From: Chloroflexota bacterium
GTDB lineage: Bacteria; Chloroflexota; Limnocylindria; QHBO01
NCBI GenBank assembly: GCA_013816405.1
Contig: JACDEL010000018.1
Coordinates: 1-41,362 of the forward strand
Direction: 5' to 3'
DNA length: 41,362 nucleotides
In this document: positions 26,635 through 39,693 of the stretch, one piece after another
Position numbering within the stretch: the first letter of the stretch is position 1
Layout of the letters: each line of letters starts with the position of its first letter
The notes under the pieces: model-generated
Database searches by the model: none
Seen by the model: only the letters and a program-made list of their open reading frames with translations
What the model was told of the DNA's origin: nothing
Program-made: the position numbers and the translations under genes

Positions 26635-27911
26635 ACGAACGGGGGCGCCGACAAGGCGAGCTGATCCGCGGGGCTTATCAGGCGACCGGCAACGAGGCGG
26701 TAGAGCGCGCGGTAGGTCGCCGCGATCGGTTCAGGGTCGAACAGGCGCGCGCGTGCCAGCCCGCGCTCGGTGAGTTGCCTCCGCCGGACATCGTCGGACC
26801 ACAGGGTAGCGGCAGCCGCACCAATCGATTCGACGTCGTAAGGATCAAAGACGAAGGCTGCATCGCCGACCATCGACGGCAGCGAGGTCACGTTGCTGGA
26901 GGCGACCGGCGTACCAGCCTGGAACGCTTCGACGATGGGGATGCCCCACCCCTCGAAGAGGGACGGGAAGATAAGGCCGACGGCCAGCCGGTAGAGCGCC
27001 TGCACCTGCAGCGGCGTTACGAACCCGAGGAATCGAACCTGCTCGCTGAGGCGGAGACGCCGCACCAGCGACCGGATCTCCGGAAAGTGCTCGTTCTGAT
27101 AGCCGGTCAGCACGAGATTGACCGACGTTTCCCGGGTGTCCCGCAGGTGCGCGATCGCTTCGATCAGCCTGATGTGATTCTTATGTGGCCAGGTCTGGGC
27201 CGGATAGAGCAGGAAGCGGTCTGGCAGGTTGAAGGTCACCCGGGCAGCGGCAAGGTCCGCGGCCGACGGGGGCGGGGCGGTGTCGAGGTCATTGGCAACG
27301 GGGATGACGACGATCTTCTCCTCGGCGATGCCCATCTTCTGCATGAGGTCCGCCTTCGTCCAGCTGCTCGCGGCAACGACCCGCATGGCGCGGTCGCAGA
27401 AGGCGCGGTATGTGATCTCGCGCCACTGCAGCTGTTCGGCCGTAAAGAATTCCGGCAGGTGCAGGTGCTGCAGGTCCCAGGGATGGTAGATGCTCGGGAG
27501 CTCGGTCAGGAATGCGGACTGGCGAACGAAGTGCATCACCTCGACACCAGCTTGCTCGACCGTCCCGTCGGTGCGCGGCACCCTCATTTCGATCCGTCGC
27601 GACGCGATGTTCGAGCGAACGCGCCGGAGAAAGGGTGCGCGGCTCACGACGATGCGCCGAGCCGCCCCGAGCAGACCCTGGCGCATCATGGGCAACGGTG
27701 CGTCCAGCGAGCGGACGCGGTGCCCGAGGGCGGGCATGAGCCACGCCCGATCATCGGCGTACGAGAGCGCAAGGTAGTCCACATCCCTGTCCGGCAGCCG
27801 GTCAAGGCTCGCAAGGAGACCAACCGTGAACTGCTGCACGCCCCCCGTGGAGCCGGTGCGCGATCTCGCGTCGATTGCCACTCGCAGCCCGTTGCCCTTC
27901 ACGGCCTTCAC
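26631..27911 (-). CDS. Glycosyltransferase family 4
   Basis: 'GVQQFTVGLLASL', 'FLLYPAQTWPHKNHIRLIEAIAHL', 'FPSLFEGWGIPIVEAFQAGTPVASSNVTSLPSMVGDAAFVFDP'; GTGA overlap with the upstream gene. Confidence 0.94.
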   Translation of the reverse strand: MKAVKGNGLRVAIDARSRTGSTGGVQQFTVGLLASLDRLPDRDVDYLALSYADDRAWLMPALGHRVRSLDAPLPMMRQGLLGAARRIVVSRAPFLRRVRSNIASRRIEMRVPRTDGTVEQAGVEVMHFVRQSAFLTELPSIYHPWDLQHLHLPEFFTAEQLQWREITYRAFCDRAMRVVAASSWTKADLMQKMGIAEEKIVVIPVANDLDTAPPPSAADLAAARVTFNLPDRFLLYPAQTWPHKNHIRLIEAIAHLRDTRETSVNLVLTGYQNEHFPEIRSLVRRLRLSEQVRFLGFVTPLQVQALYRLAVGLIFPSLFEGWGIPIVEAFQAGTPVASSNVTSLPSMVGDAAFVFDPYDVESIGAAAATLWSDDVRRRQLTERGLARARLFDPEPIAATYRALYRLVAGRLISPADQLALSAPPFV

Positions 27912-29008
27912 GCCGACGCGGATGCGTCGCTGAGCATCTCCTCGAGGAAGGAGTCCAGGCCCACTCGCGGCGCCCAACCGAGTTCGATGCGCGCTCGCGA
28001 AGGGTCGGCCTCGATGACAAGCGGGTCGTTCACGCGCAGCAGTCCGCGATCGACGCGCACGGCCGCGACATCGGTCTCGCGGAAGCGAGCTCCCCATGCG
28101 CCGGGATCCTCCCCGGAGAAGTCCCAGGTGAGCTCAAATCCGCCTAGCTGAAAGGCTCGATCAATGAGCTCCCATACCGCATGGCTCTGCCCTGTTCCCA
28201 GGACGTAGTCACGGTAGGCGCTGGCTACGTCAGGTTCCGGTTCCGCACCCTTGACCTCGCCGCGGACGACAACCTGGCGCAGGATTCGGCACATGCCATC
28301 GACATAGTCGGGCGCAAAGCCCCAGTCGCGCCTGGCCTTGAGGTTGCCTGCGCTCAATGGCTCGGCAGAGGGAGGCGATGGATTGGCGCGCAGAGCGCGG
28401 ACGTGGTCGGTGACCTTGCGGGTCAGGAAGTTGGGGCCACGCCGACGCGATTCGTGGTTGAACAGGATTCCGCACGCGATCCGGAGGCCGTACGCGCGCC
28501 GATAGGTGCCGCATAACAGGTGCGCTGCCGCCTTGGCCGAGGCATAAGGGCTCTGTGGCAGCAGCGGTGCATCCTCGCTGTGCGTTACCGCGCCCCCGGG
28601 CACCCAGCCGAACATCTCGCTGGACGATGCCTGGTACAGACGGGTGGAGGGGCAGAATCGCCGCACCGCCTCCAGCAGATTGGCGACCGCCACGGCATTC
28701 GTGAGCCACGCCAGGTAGGGGTCTGCGAAGGACCGTGACACGCTGCTCAGACCCGCGAGGTTGTAGAGCTCGGTCGGCTGCACCGAGGCGATGATCTCGG
28801 TCATCCTGGCATCGTCGAGGATGTCCGCTTCGAGGAAATCGACGGCATCTCCATCCCCCGTCCTGGTCGCCGGAGCGTCGGCCAGGCTGCGGACGATGGC
28901 GTGGACACGGAATCCCTCCGCGGCAAGTCGAGCCACCAGCAGCGCACCGTCCTGTCCGGAGGCTCCGGTGACCAGGGCGTTGGGTCGCTTCTGGCTGGCT
29001 GGCGTCAT
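27908..29008 (-). CDS. GDP-mannose 4,6-dehydratase-like NAD-dependent epimerase/dehydratase (paralogue)
   Basis: 'ALVTGASGQDGALLVARLAAEGFRVHAIVR', 'YQASSSEMFGWV', '[48 protein letters not shown]'. Confidence 0.88.
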   Translation of the reverse strand: MTPASQKRPNALVTGASGQDGALLVARLAAEGFRVHAIVRSLADAPATRTGDGDAVDFLEADILDDARMTEIIASVQPTELYNLAGLSSVSRSFADPYLAWLTNAVAVANLLEAVRRFCPSTRLYQASSSEMFGWVPGGAVTHSEDAPLLPQSPYASAKAAAHLLCGTYRRAYGLRIACGILFNHESRRRGPNFLTRKVTDHVRALRANPSPPSAEPLSAGNLKARRDWGFAPDYVDGMCRILRQVVVRGEVKGAEPEPDVASAYRDYVLGTGQSHAVWELIDRAFQLGGFELTWDFSGEDPGAWGARFRETDVAAVRVDRGLLRVNDPLVIEADPSRARIELGWAPRVGLDSFLEEMLSDASASA

Positions 29009-29021
29009 CTGTGGGAGCGGT

Positions 29022-32427
<3,406 letters not shown>

Positions 32428-32498
32428 TGGTCTCCATCCAGCCCGCTGCCTGTGGCGGGGGGAAGTATAGGGGCACGCCCGGGAGGCGCCTGCCCGCT

Positions 32499-33911
32499 TC
32501 AAATGGGGCGGCCCGTGACCGCTTCGCCCATCGGATTGCCCTCGTTGGGCTGTGTACCGGGGCCCGTAGCGAACGCCCCCAGCACCAGGGCGAGCAGAAC
32601 GCCAGTCGCCCCGACTTCGAAGAGATTGTTGAACATGCCCTGCGCGAGGAAGCCGCCAATGGCGAGGGCCGCGGCCACGAGAAGCGGATCACGCCGTTTC
32701 CACCCGCGCCACGCGTAACGCAAGGCGACCAGCGCAATCCCGATATTGATTGCCGCCGCTGCGAGGGCGCCGGCGACGCCCGTCTCCGCACCGGCGAGGA
32801 GAATGGTGTTGTGCGCCGAGTTCGTTGCCGTCCCGTACGGCGTCCGACTGTAGCGTTCGGGATCGGCCTTCAACACCGAATCCATATTTCCGAGCCCGAT
32901 GCCGGCGATCGGGTAATCGAGCGTGATGTGCGCCGCCGCGTACCAGAGCGCCAGGCGGTCGTTGCCGTCGGAGAATCGGCCACCCACGACGTCAAGCGGG
33001 TCACCCGGGAGCCCGTGCCCGCCGGAACCCACCGCACACCCCAGCGACAGCATCACGAACAGGACGGCGATCGATGCTGCGGCCATGAACACGAGCATCA
33101 CCACCTTCCGATAGACGAGGAGGAAGACGAGGGGCACGACAAGCCCCAGGAGGATCGATGACCTTGTAAAGGTCAGAACCAGGGCCACCACCTGCAGCAC
33201 CGCGGCAACGGTCCACGCCCATCGCTGCCAGCCGGTTCGTGACATCGCCTGGCCGATGGTCATCGGGAGCGTGACCACGAACACCGCACCGAGATGGTTG
33301 GGCGAAAGACCCATCGTCCCGGCGATGCGGCCAGGACAGACGCCGTACAGGCTGGTGAGGCGGCGGGCCGCTTCGATGCCAACACCGCCCGGCAGCGGCA
33401 CGGCAAAGGCAATGAGTCCGAAGGCAGCCTCGAATGTGCCCACGGATGCGATGGCGAGCGCGACGAAACGCCGACGCATCTCCTCGGGTATGGCCATTGC
33501 CGTGTAGCCGGCGATTCCAACCAGCAGGACCGGCCGCGCGACGGCCTTCGCAAGCATGCTGAGCGTTCCGGCAACCTCCCCGCCGTTGACCAGCGCCGAA
33601 AGCACCCGCGCCAGGATGGTGACGGCAACCGCCAGCAGGATGACCCGCAGGAGGGTGTCGGTCGTGATTCGAGGAACGGGCGATCGCCACGCGAGCATCG
33701 CGAGGCCCACGATCGGCAAGAGGTCGTCCAGCGAAAGGCCGGATATTAGGGGGACGTATGGGACGAAGGGGACCGCCGCTATGAGGGCGATTGGACCGGC
33801 GGGCTCCCAGCCAGCCCTTCGAGAGATCAACCGCGCAAGGAGGCCAGCCGCGACCAGCAGGACGATTGCGCCGCCGAGAAGTGCGATGCGATTCGCTAGG
33901 TCAGTGGGCAT
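32499..33911 (-). CDS. O-antigen ligase/polymerase (Wzy/WaaL-like) membrane protein
   Basis: Multi-pass membrane protein with '[30 protein letters not shown]...[21 protein letters not shown]', typical of the O-antigen ligase (Wzy_C) family. Confidence 0.9.
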   Translation of the reverse strand: MPTDLANRIALLGGAIVLLVAAGLLARLISRRAGWEPAGPIALIAAVPFVPYVPLISGLSLDDLLPIVGLAMLAWRSPVPRITTDTLLRVILLAVAVTILARVLSALVNGGEVAGTLSMLAKAVARPVLLVGIAGYTAMAIPEEMRRRFVALAIASVGTFEAAFGLIAFAVPLPGGVGIEAARRLTSLYGVCPGRIAGTMGLSPNHLGAVFVVTLPMTIGQAMSRTGWQRWAWTVAAVLQVVALVLTFTRSSILLGLVVPLVFLLVYRKVVMLVFMAAASIAVLFVMLSLGCAVGSGGHGLPGDPLDVVGGRFSDGNDRLALWYAAAHITLDYPIAGIGLGNMDSVLKADPERYSRTPYGTATNSAHNTILLAGAETGVAGALAAAAINIGIALVALRYAWRGWKRRDPLLVAAALAIGGFLAQGMFNNLFEVGATGVLLALVLGAFATGPGTQPNEGNPMGEAVTGRPI

Positions 33912-33913
33912 GA

Positions 33914-34990
33914 CTAGTGGCCGCCGAGCGATTGGTACACGGTGAGCGTCCGCCTGGCAATTGCATCGATATCGTGCTCGAGGGCCTTCGCCATCCCCCG
34001 CTTTCTCAGCAACTCCCGGCGTGCCGGGTCCACCGCCGATGCTACCCCCAACGCGTCACGCAGGGCGGCCGTCAATGCGGCGACATTGCCCGGCTCCACG
34101 AGCCAGCCTGTCTCCCCATCCTCGACCAGTTCGCCGATCGCACCAGCCGCGGACGCGACGGTCATCGCCCCGGCTGCCATAGCCTCGAGCGCAGCCAGCC
34201 CCAGGCCCTCCGGGTGGATTGACGGCATGGCGATCACCGCCGCCTGGCGCATGCGCTGAGCCGCCTCGAGGTGCGGCAGCGGCCCGGTGAACTCAGCTCG
34301 AACGCCAGCCATCGCCGCGGCTTTCTCCAACCCGGCGCGCTCGGGTCCGCCTCCCACGAACCGAAGCCTAACCTGTGCGTCGCCCAGGTCCGCTGTGGCC
34401 TGCATCAGCTCATAGACGCCCTTTTGGGACGAGAGCCAGCCAACGTAGAGGATCTCCCTGGGGTAACGGCCGAGGTCGGGCCCCGAGAAGAGGCCGAGGT
34501 CAACCCCCGGCGAAAGGACGATGAGACGCGCCGGCTTGATGCCATAGCGCGACTCGAGCAGATCCCGAGTGAAGATGCTGTTCGCCACGACCAGCTGAGC
34601 GCGCTTGAGCAGCCACATGGCAATGGCGTGGTGACTCGATGAACGGAGGGCGAGCCCCATGACGTCGGTCCCGTGACAGTAGACGACGAGCGGTGCTCCG
34701 GCGAGGCGGGCTGCGAGGAGCCCGATGATCGCTGTCGGATACGCCACGTGAGCCTCCACCACCTGAGGACGGGCATGTCGCACTCGTGCGGCCAGCCCCG
34801 CCCAGACGGCTCGAACCGCGAGCGACAGATATTTTCGTACTTGTGCCCGATGGACGCGCACCCCGCTGATGGCGACCACCGCGACATCGGCTCCAGCTCG
34901 CCTCAGCGCGTCCGCGTGCGCGGCGACGAAGGTCCCGAAGGCAGGCTGCCGAGCATCCGGATACAGGTTTGAGACGATGAGCACACGCAA
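33914..34990 (-). CDS. Glycosyltransferase family 4
   Basis: 'VLIVSNLYPDARQPAFGTFVAAHADALRRAGADVAVVA', 'ILYVGWLSSQKGVYELMQA', 'MPSIHPEGLGLAALEAMAAGAMTVASAAGAIGELVEDGETGWLVEPG'. Confidence 0.95.
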   Translation of the reverse strand: MRVLIVSNLYPDARQPAFGTFVAAHADALRRAGADVAVVAISGVRVHRAQVRKYLSLAVRAVWAGLAARVRHARPQVVEAHVAYPTAIIGLLAARLAGAPLVVYCHGTDVMGLALRSSSHHAIAMWLLKRAQLVVANSIFTRDLLESRYGIKPARLIVLSPGVDLGLFSGPDLGRYPREILYVGWLSSQKGVYELMQATADLGDAQVRLRFVGGGPERAGLEKAAAMAGVRAEFTGPLPHLEAAQRMRQAAVIAMPSIHPEGLGLAALEAMAAGAMTVASAAGAIGELVEDGETGWLVEPGNVAALTAALRDALGVASAVDPARRELLRKRGMAKALEHDIDAIARRTLTVYQSLGGH

Positions 34991-35096
34991 CGCGGGCGGC
35001 CCTCAGCAGGGGGCTGTACGGGAAGGACGACAACTTGCCTCGCGCGGAGGAGGCGTCGTCCGTACGAATCGATCGAATGCCCCCTACTCTAACGCT

Positions 35097-35840
35097 GTGG
35101 CACCAGACCCGCAGCTCCCGAGCCCACTGCACAGCCGCGCGGCAGCGCTCTTTCCGTCCGCATCGATCCGTGGGCTGATGACGTTCGCCCCGCCCCGGGT
35201 AGCCGAGCTGATCGACCTGCTCGACGGGAATGCGGGGATCATGGTTGCGATCAATGCGGAGAAGATCGCCAGCGCCGATCCGGCCGTAGCGGATCTGAGC
35301 GCAAGGCACCTCGGCTATCCGGACGGCGTCGGTGCGGTCCTGGCCCTGCGACGGCGTGGCATCCAGGCAACCAGAATGCCCGGCGCCGGCCTGTGGCTCA
35401 CCATCATCCAACGATACGCGGGACGGCGGTCCTTTCTCCTGGTGGGTGGGACCGAGGAGGTGATCCAGGTGGTGACCAAGCGGCTCGTGAGGCGATATCC
35501 GGGGATACGCCTGCGGTCGCGAAACGGTTACCTTTCGGAGGCCGATGTACAGGAGCTCGCGGCTGAGATCGGCGACTGGATGCCGGACTTCGTGTTCGTG
35601 GCCATCGGCTCGCCGCGCCAGGAGATCCTCATGGAGCGCCTCTTCTTGGTCCATCCCGCGGTGTACATGGGCCTCGGCGGAAGCTTCGACATCTATGCCG
35701 GCAGAAAGCCGAGAGCGCCCCGCTGGCTTCAGGGAATGGGACTGGAATGGGCCTATCGCTTTGTCCGCGAACCGGTGCGGCTTCGGCGCCTGCCCACATA
35801 CCTGCGATTCGCCGCGCTGTTGGCAACGGGGAGGTGTTGA
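35097..35840 (+). CDS. WecG/TagA/CpsF family glycosyltransferase (GT26)
   Basis: 'GIMVAINAEKIASADPAVADL...YPDGVGAVLALRRRG', 'FLLVGGTEEVIQVV', 'PDFVFVAIGSPRQEILMERL', 'GLGGSFDIYAGRKPRAPRWLQGMGLEWAYRFVREPVRL'; GTG start. Confidence 0.93.
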   Translation: MAPDPQLPSPLHSRAAALFPSASIRGLMTFAPPRVAELIDLLDGNAGIMVAINAEKIASADPAVADLSARHLGYPDGVGAVLALRRRGIQATRMPGAGLWLTIIQRYAGRRSFLLVGGTEEVIQVVTKRLVRRYPGIRLRSRNGYLSEADVQELAAEIGDWMPDFVFVAIGSPRQEILMERLFLVHPAVYMGLGGSFDIYAGRKPRAPRWLQGMGLEWAYRFVREPVRLRRLPTYLRFAALLATGRC

Positions 35841-37066
35841 TGCTCAACCGGCCTTCGGTGTGCGTCGTGGGGCTCGGCTACATCGGACTCCCGACCGCCG
35901 CGATGCTTGCGAACTCGGGCCACGCCGTGGTCGGAGTCGACATCAATGCCGATGTGGTCGATACCATCAACGGGGGACGAGTGCACATCGTCGAGCCGGA
36001 CCTGGCGGCCCTCGTTGGCGACGTGGTTCGTTCCGGCAGCCTCAGCGCGAGCACCGAGCCGGTGGCTGCGGACGTGTTTCTCATCTGCGTGCCGACTCCC
36101 TTTGCGGGCGATGCGGGAACGCCGACCCCCGACATCAGCCATGTGCTCGCCGCCGCGCGGTCGATCGCACGGGTGCTGGTCGACGGCAACCTGGTGATCA
36201 TCGAATCCACCTGCCCGGTGGGCACGACGGAATTGATTCGAGATGAACTGGCGGCCCAGGGGGTGCAGGTGGATCGGGTCCGTCTCGCGTACTGTCCCGA
36301 GCGCGTGCTGCCTGGCAGGATCCTGCACGAGCTCGTCTCCAACGACCGCATCGTCGGAGGGATCGATGAGGCGTCGTCTGCGGCTGCGGCAGCGTTCTAC
36401 CGGACGTTTGTGAAAGGGTCTGTCCCCACCACCAGCAGCCGGACAGCAGAGATGGTGAAGCTGGTCGAGAACAGCTTCCGGGATGTGAACATCGCCTTCG
36501 CCAACGAGATCTCTGTCCTGTCCGAGCACCTGGCGATCGACCCGTGGGAGGTGATCCGCCTCGCCAACCGTCATCCGCGCGTCGACATCCTTCAACCAGG
36601 GCCGGGGGTTGGCGGTCACTGCATCGCGGTCGACCCGTGGTTCGTCGTCGCCAAGGATCCCGCTACCGCGCGCCTCGTGCGAACCGCCCGGGAAGTGAAC
36701 GATGCGAAGACGGAGTGGGTGATCGCCCAGGTTCGCGCCACGGCGGCCGCGATCGGCGCCGGACTTCCTCGGCCGGTCCGCGTCGCCTGCCTGGGGCTGG
36801 CGTACAAGCCCGACGTCGATGACCTTCGCGAGTCTCCAGCGCTTCGAGTGGCACTGTCGCTGGCCGCGGCGGGGATCGAGGTGCTTGCCTGTGAACCGCA
36901 CCTGACCGAGCATCCCCTGCTGAAGCTCTACCTGATGGAGGACGCCGTCTCGGAATCGGACCTGGTGGTGGCCCTGGTCCGCCACTCACAGTTCATCGGC
37001 CTGTCCTTCGGCGACAGACGCGTGCTCGACTACTGCGGGCTGACGGCTTCCGCCACCCCGGCGTGA
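35840..37066 (+). CDS. wecC: Nucleotide sugar dehydrogenase (UDP-N-acetyl-D-mannosamine dehydrogenase, WecC-like)
   Basis: 'VCVVGLGYIGLPTAAMLANSGHAVVGVDIN', 'STCPVGTTELIRDEL', 'AYCPERVLPGRILHELVSNDRIVGGID', 'GPGVGGHCIAVDPWFV'. Confidence 0.92.
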   Translation: MLNRPSVCVVGLGYIGLPTAAMLANSGHAVVGVDINADVVDTINGGRVHIVEPDLAALVGDVVRSGSLSASTEPVAADVFLICVPTPFAGDAGTPTPDISHVLAAARSIARVLVDGNLVIIESTCPVGTTELIRDELAAQGVQVDRVRLAYCPERVLPGRILHELVSNDRIVGGIDEASSAAAAAFYRTFVKGSVPTTSSRTAEMVKLVENSFRDVNIAFANEISVLSEHLAIDPWEVIRLANRHPRVDILQPGPGVGGHCIAVDPWFVVAKDPATARLVRTAREVNDAKTEWVIAQVRATAAAIGAGLPRPVRVACLGLAYKPDVDDLRESPALRVALSLAAAGIEVLACEPHLTEHPLLKLYLMEDAVSESDLVVALVRHSQFIGLSFGDRRVLDYCGLTASATPA

Positions 37067-38190
37067 TGCCCAACGCAGATGGCAGTCATCGCGCCGCGGT
37101 CGTCATTGGCACGCGGCCAGAGGCGATCAAGCTGGCACCGGTGGTCAGCGAGCTCCGCAAGCGCGGCATCGAGACCACCATCATCGGCACTGGCCAGCAC
37201 CGGGACCTCGTCGACCCAGTGCTCGAGCTGTTCGGGCTCGCGCTCGACCTTGATCTGCAGATCATGGAGGCGGAGTCCAGCCTCAACGCTGTCCTGAGCC
37301 GGGCCATCGAGCGCCTCGGGTCTGCGCTTGAGACGCTTCGCCCCGACGTGGTCGTCGTGCAGGGCGACACGAGCAGCGCCGTTGGCGGCGCGCTTGCCGC
37401 GTTCAACTCGCGCATCCCGGTCGCCCATGTCGAGGCGGGGCTCCGCTCGCACGACCTCGCCCTGCCGTTTCCGGAGGAGATGCATCGGCGCGTCATCAGC
37501 ATCGTCACGCGCTGGCATTTCGCACCGACCGAGCACGCTGCCGCCGAGCTGGCAGCCGAGCGCGTTCCCGGCCAGGTCCTGGTGACGGGCAACACCGTTG
37601 TGGACGCCGTCAACTACATCCTGTCGGTGGCGACGACGCACCCTCACACCGTCGCGGCACCGGAAGGCCCGTACCTGCTGGCCACCGCCCACCGCCGCGA
37701 ATCGTGGGGTGCGCCGATCCGCAATATCGCACTGGCATTGCGCGACGTGCTGGAGGAACATTCTGACCTCTCCGTCCTGTTCGCCACGCACCCCAACCCA
37801 AAGGCGCGCCACCCCGTCGAAGAAGTTCTCTCGGCGCAGCCGCGCGCCAGCGTCGTTGGGGCGATGGAGTACGACGAGTTCCTCGCGGTCCTGCGCGGTG
37901 CCGTTCTCGCCGTCACCGATTCCGGCGGCGTCCAGGAGGAGGGGCCTACGCTGGGTGTGCCGGTCCTCGTCACCCGCGAAGTGACCGAGCGGCCAGAGGG
38001 ACTTGCTGCCGGCGCTGTGCGAATGGTCGGCACAGGTCGCGTGAACATTCGGCGGGTGGTCGGCCAGCTGCTCGACGACCCTGCGGAGCGGTTGCGCATG
38101 GCAACGGCCGGCCGCAGTGTCTACGGCGACGGGACAGCAGCCACGCGGATCGTTGACACCCTCGTCTCGGAACTCGGCGGATCCGTTTGA
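37063..38190 (+). CDS. wecB: Non-hydrolysing UDP-N-acetylglucosamine 2-epimerase
   Basis: 'IGTRPEAIKLAPVVSELRKRG', 'GDTSSAVGGALAAFNSRIPVAHVEAGLRSHDLALPFPEEMHRRVIS', 'ATAHRRESWG', 'TDSGGVQEEGPTLGVPVLVTREVTERPEG'. Confidence 0.96.
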   Translation: MMPNADGSHRAAVVIGTRPEAIKLAPVVSELRKRGIETTIIGTGQHRDLVDPVLELFGLALDLDLQIMEAESSLNAVLSRAIERLGSALETLRPDVVVVQGDTSSAVGGALAAFNSRIPVAHVEAGLRSHDLALPFPEEMHRRVISIVTRWHFAPTEHAAAELAAERVPGQVLVTGNTVVDAVNYILSVATTHPHTVAAPEGPYLLATAHRRESWGAPIRNIALALRDVLEEHSDLSVLFATHPNPKARHPVEEVLSAQPRASVVGAMEYDEFLAVLRGAVLAVTDSGGVQEEGPTLGVPVLVTREVTERPEGLAAGAVRMVGTGRVNIRRVVGQLLDDPAERLRMATAGRSVYGDGTAATRIVDTLVSELGGSV

Positions 38191-38279
38191 TCTCAGAGGC
38201 CATACTCGCGTAGAGTGCTCGCCGTCGCACCGCCCCCGGACACGCGTGGGCACCCGTATCGAGGAGTTCGTCGAGCCAG

Positions 38280-39689
38280 ATGATCCGGCGACACCTCATG
38301 CCACTCCGCGTCGCGCTCATGCTTGGCGACGGCGTGACCGCGGCATCGGTGTTCCTGCTCATCTCCTTCGTTCGGTTCGGTGACGGCGCCTGGACGACCT
38401 TCTGGTCTCGTACCGGCATCGACATTCGTGCCGCGGCGATCATGTTCGGGATCGGGTGGGTGATTGCCCTCTGGTATCACGGCCTCTATCGCCTTCGGGT
38501 CAGCTGGCAGCTGCGGACCGAGGCCAAGGACATTGCGCGCTCGACCTTGGCGGTCGCAGCCATCACGCTCGCGTCCCTGTTCCTGATGCACCAGGACGGC
38601 GTCAGCCGACTCCTGCTGCTGGCCCTCTTCATCACGCAGCCGTTGGTGACCTTCGCCGAGCGGGGGGTCCTCCGACTTGCGTTCAATCAGGTGCGCAAGC
38701 GCGGGTACAACACCCGCCGCATGCTCATCGTCGGGACCGGGCGTCTTGCCCAGGACTTCGCCGACCTGGTGGAGGCGCGACCGGGCCTGGGGATCCAGGT
38801 CATCGGCCACCTGTCGGTGCCGGGCGAGGTACAGCACCTGGCCACCCGGCCGATCCTGGGCACCATTGACGAGATCGAGGCGGTCTTCCACACGAACGTT
38901 GTCGACGAGGTTGCGGCTTGCCTGCCTCCCGAATCGGCCAGCTACCTCGAGCCGGTGGCCAGCCTGGCGGCCGATGAGGGCAAGACCGTTCGAATCCCGA
39001 TCGATCCGCACGACGGCGCCATGCTCCACGCGCGCGCCGAGGAGTTCGAGGGGCTGCTCGTTCGATCGATGATCCACGACGGACATCGGGAAGCGGGCCT
39101 CGCCGTAAAGCGACTGATGGATATCGCGGGAGCGACGTTGGGACTGGTGATCCTCAGTCCGGTGCTGCTTGTCACTGCCCTCGCGATCCGGGCGCTGGAT
39201 GGGCCACCGGTCCTCTTCCGGCAGACGCGCGTCGGGCTTCATGGACGGCCGTTCACCATCATCAAGTTCAGGACCATGGCGCCCGACGCCGAGGAGCGCC
39301 TGCACGAGGTGGCGCACCTCAACGAGCTGGAGGGTGCGGCCTTCAAGGCCTCGAACGACCCACGCATGAGCTCGGTTGGAGCGGTGCTGCGACGAACGAG
39401 CATCGATGAGCTGCCGCAATTGTGGAACGTGCTCAGGGGCGAGATGAGCCTGGTCGGCCCGAGGCCCCCACTGCCATCCGAGGTGGTGGATTACGACATC
39501 TGGCATCGTCGCCGGTTGAGCATGAAGCCGGGCATCACGGGCCTGTGGCAGGTCGAGTCGCGGCACGAGCCGAACTTCGACCGCTGGGTCGAGCTGGACC
39601 TCAGCTACATCGATCGCTGGACCCTGTGGCTCGACCTCAGCATCCTCTTGCGCACGATGCCGAGCGTGCTGATGGCTCGCGGGCGCTGA
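38280..39689 (+). CDS. Polyprenyl-phosphate sugar-1-phosphate transferase (WbaP/WcaJ-like initiating transferase)
   Basis: N-terminal membrane helices plus 'KRLMDIAGATLGLVILSPVLLVTALAIRALDGPPVLFRQTRVGLHGRPFTIIKFRTM...RRTSIDELPQLWNVLRGEMSLVGPRPPLPSEV'. Confidence 0.96.
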   Translation: MIRRHLMPLRVALMLGDGVTAASVFLLISFVRFGDGAWTTFWSRTGIDIRAAAIMFGIGWVIALWYHGLYRLRVSWQLRTEAKDIARSTLAVAAITLASLFLMHQDGVSRLLLLALFITQPLVTFAERGVLRLAFNQVRKRGYNTRRMLIVGTGRLAQDFADLVEARPGLGIQVIGHLSVPGEVQHLATRPILGTIDEIEAVFHTNVVDEVAACLPPESASYLEPVASLAADEGKTVRIPIDPHDGAMLHARAEEFEGLLVRSMIHDGHREAGLAVKRLMDIAGATLGLVILSPVLLVTALAIRALDGPPVLFRQTRVGLHGRPFTIIKFRTMAPDAEERLHEVAHLNELEGAAFKASNDPRMSSVGAVLRRTSIDELPQLWNVLRGEMSLVGPRPPLPSEVVDYDIWHRRRLSMKPGITGLWQVESRHEPNFDRWVELDLSYIDRWTLWLDLSILLRTMPSVLMARGR

Positions 39690-39693
39690 TTCG

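Noticed and set aside
26433-28151. 572-aa plus-strand ORF
   Set aside because: Antisense to the GT4 and methyltransferase genes; no recognisable domain.
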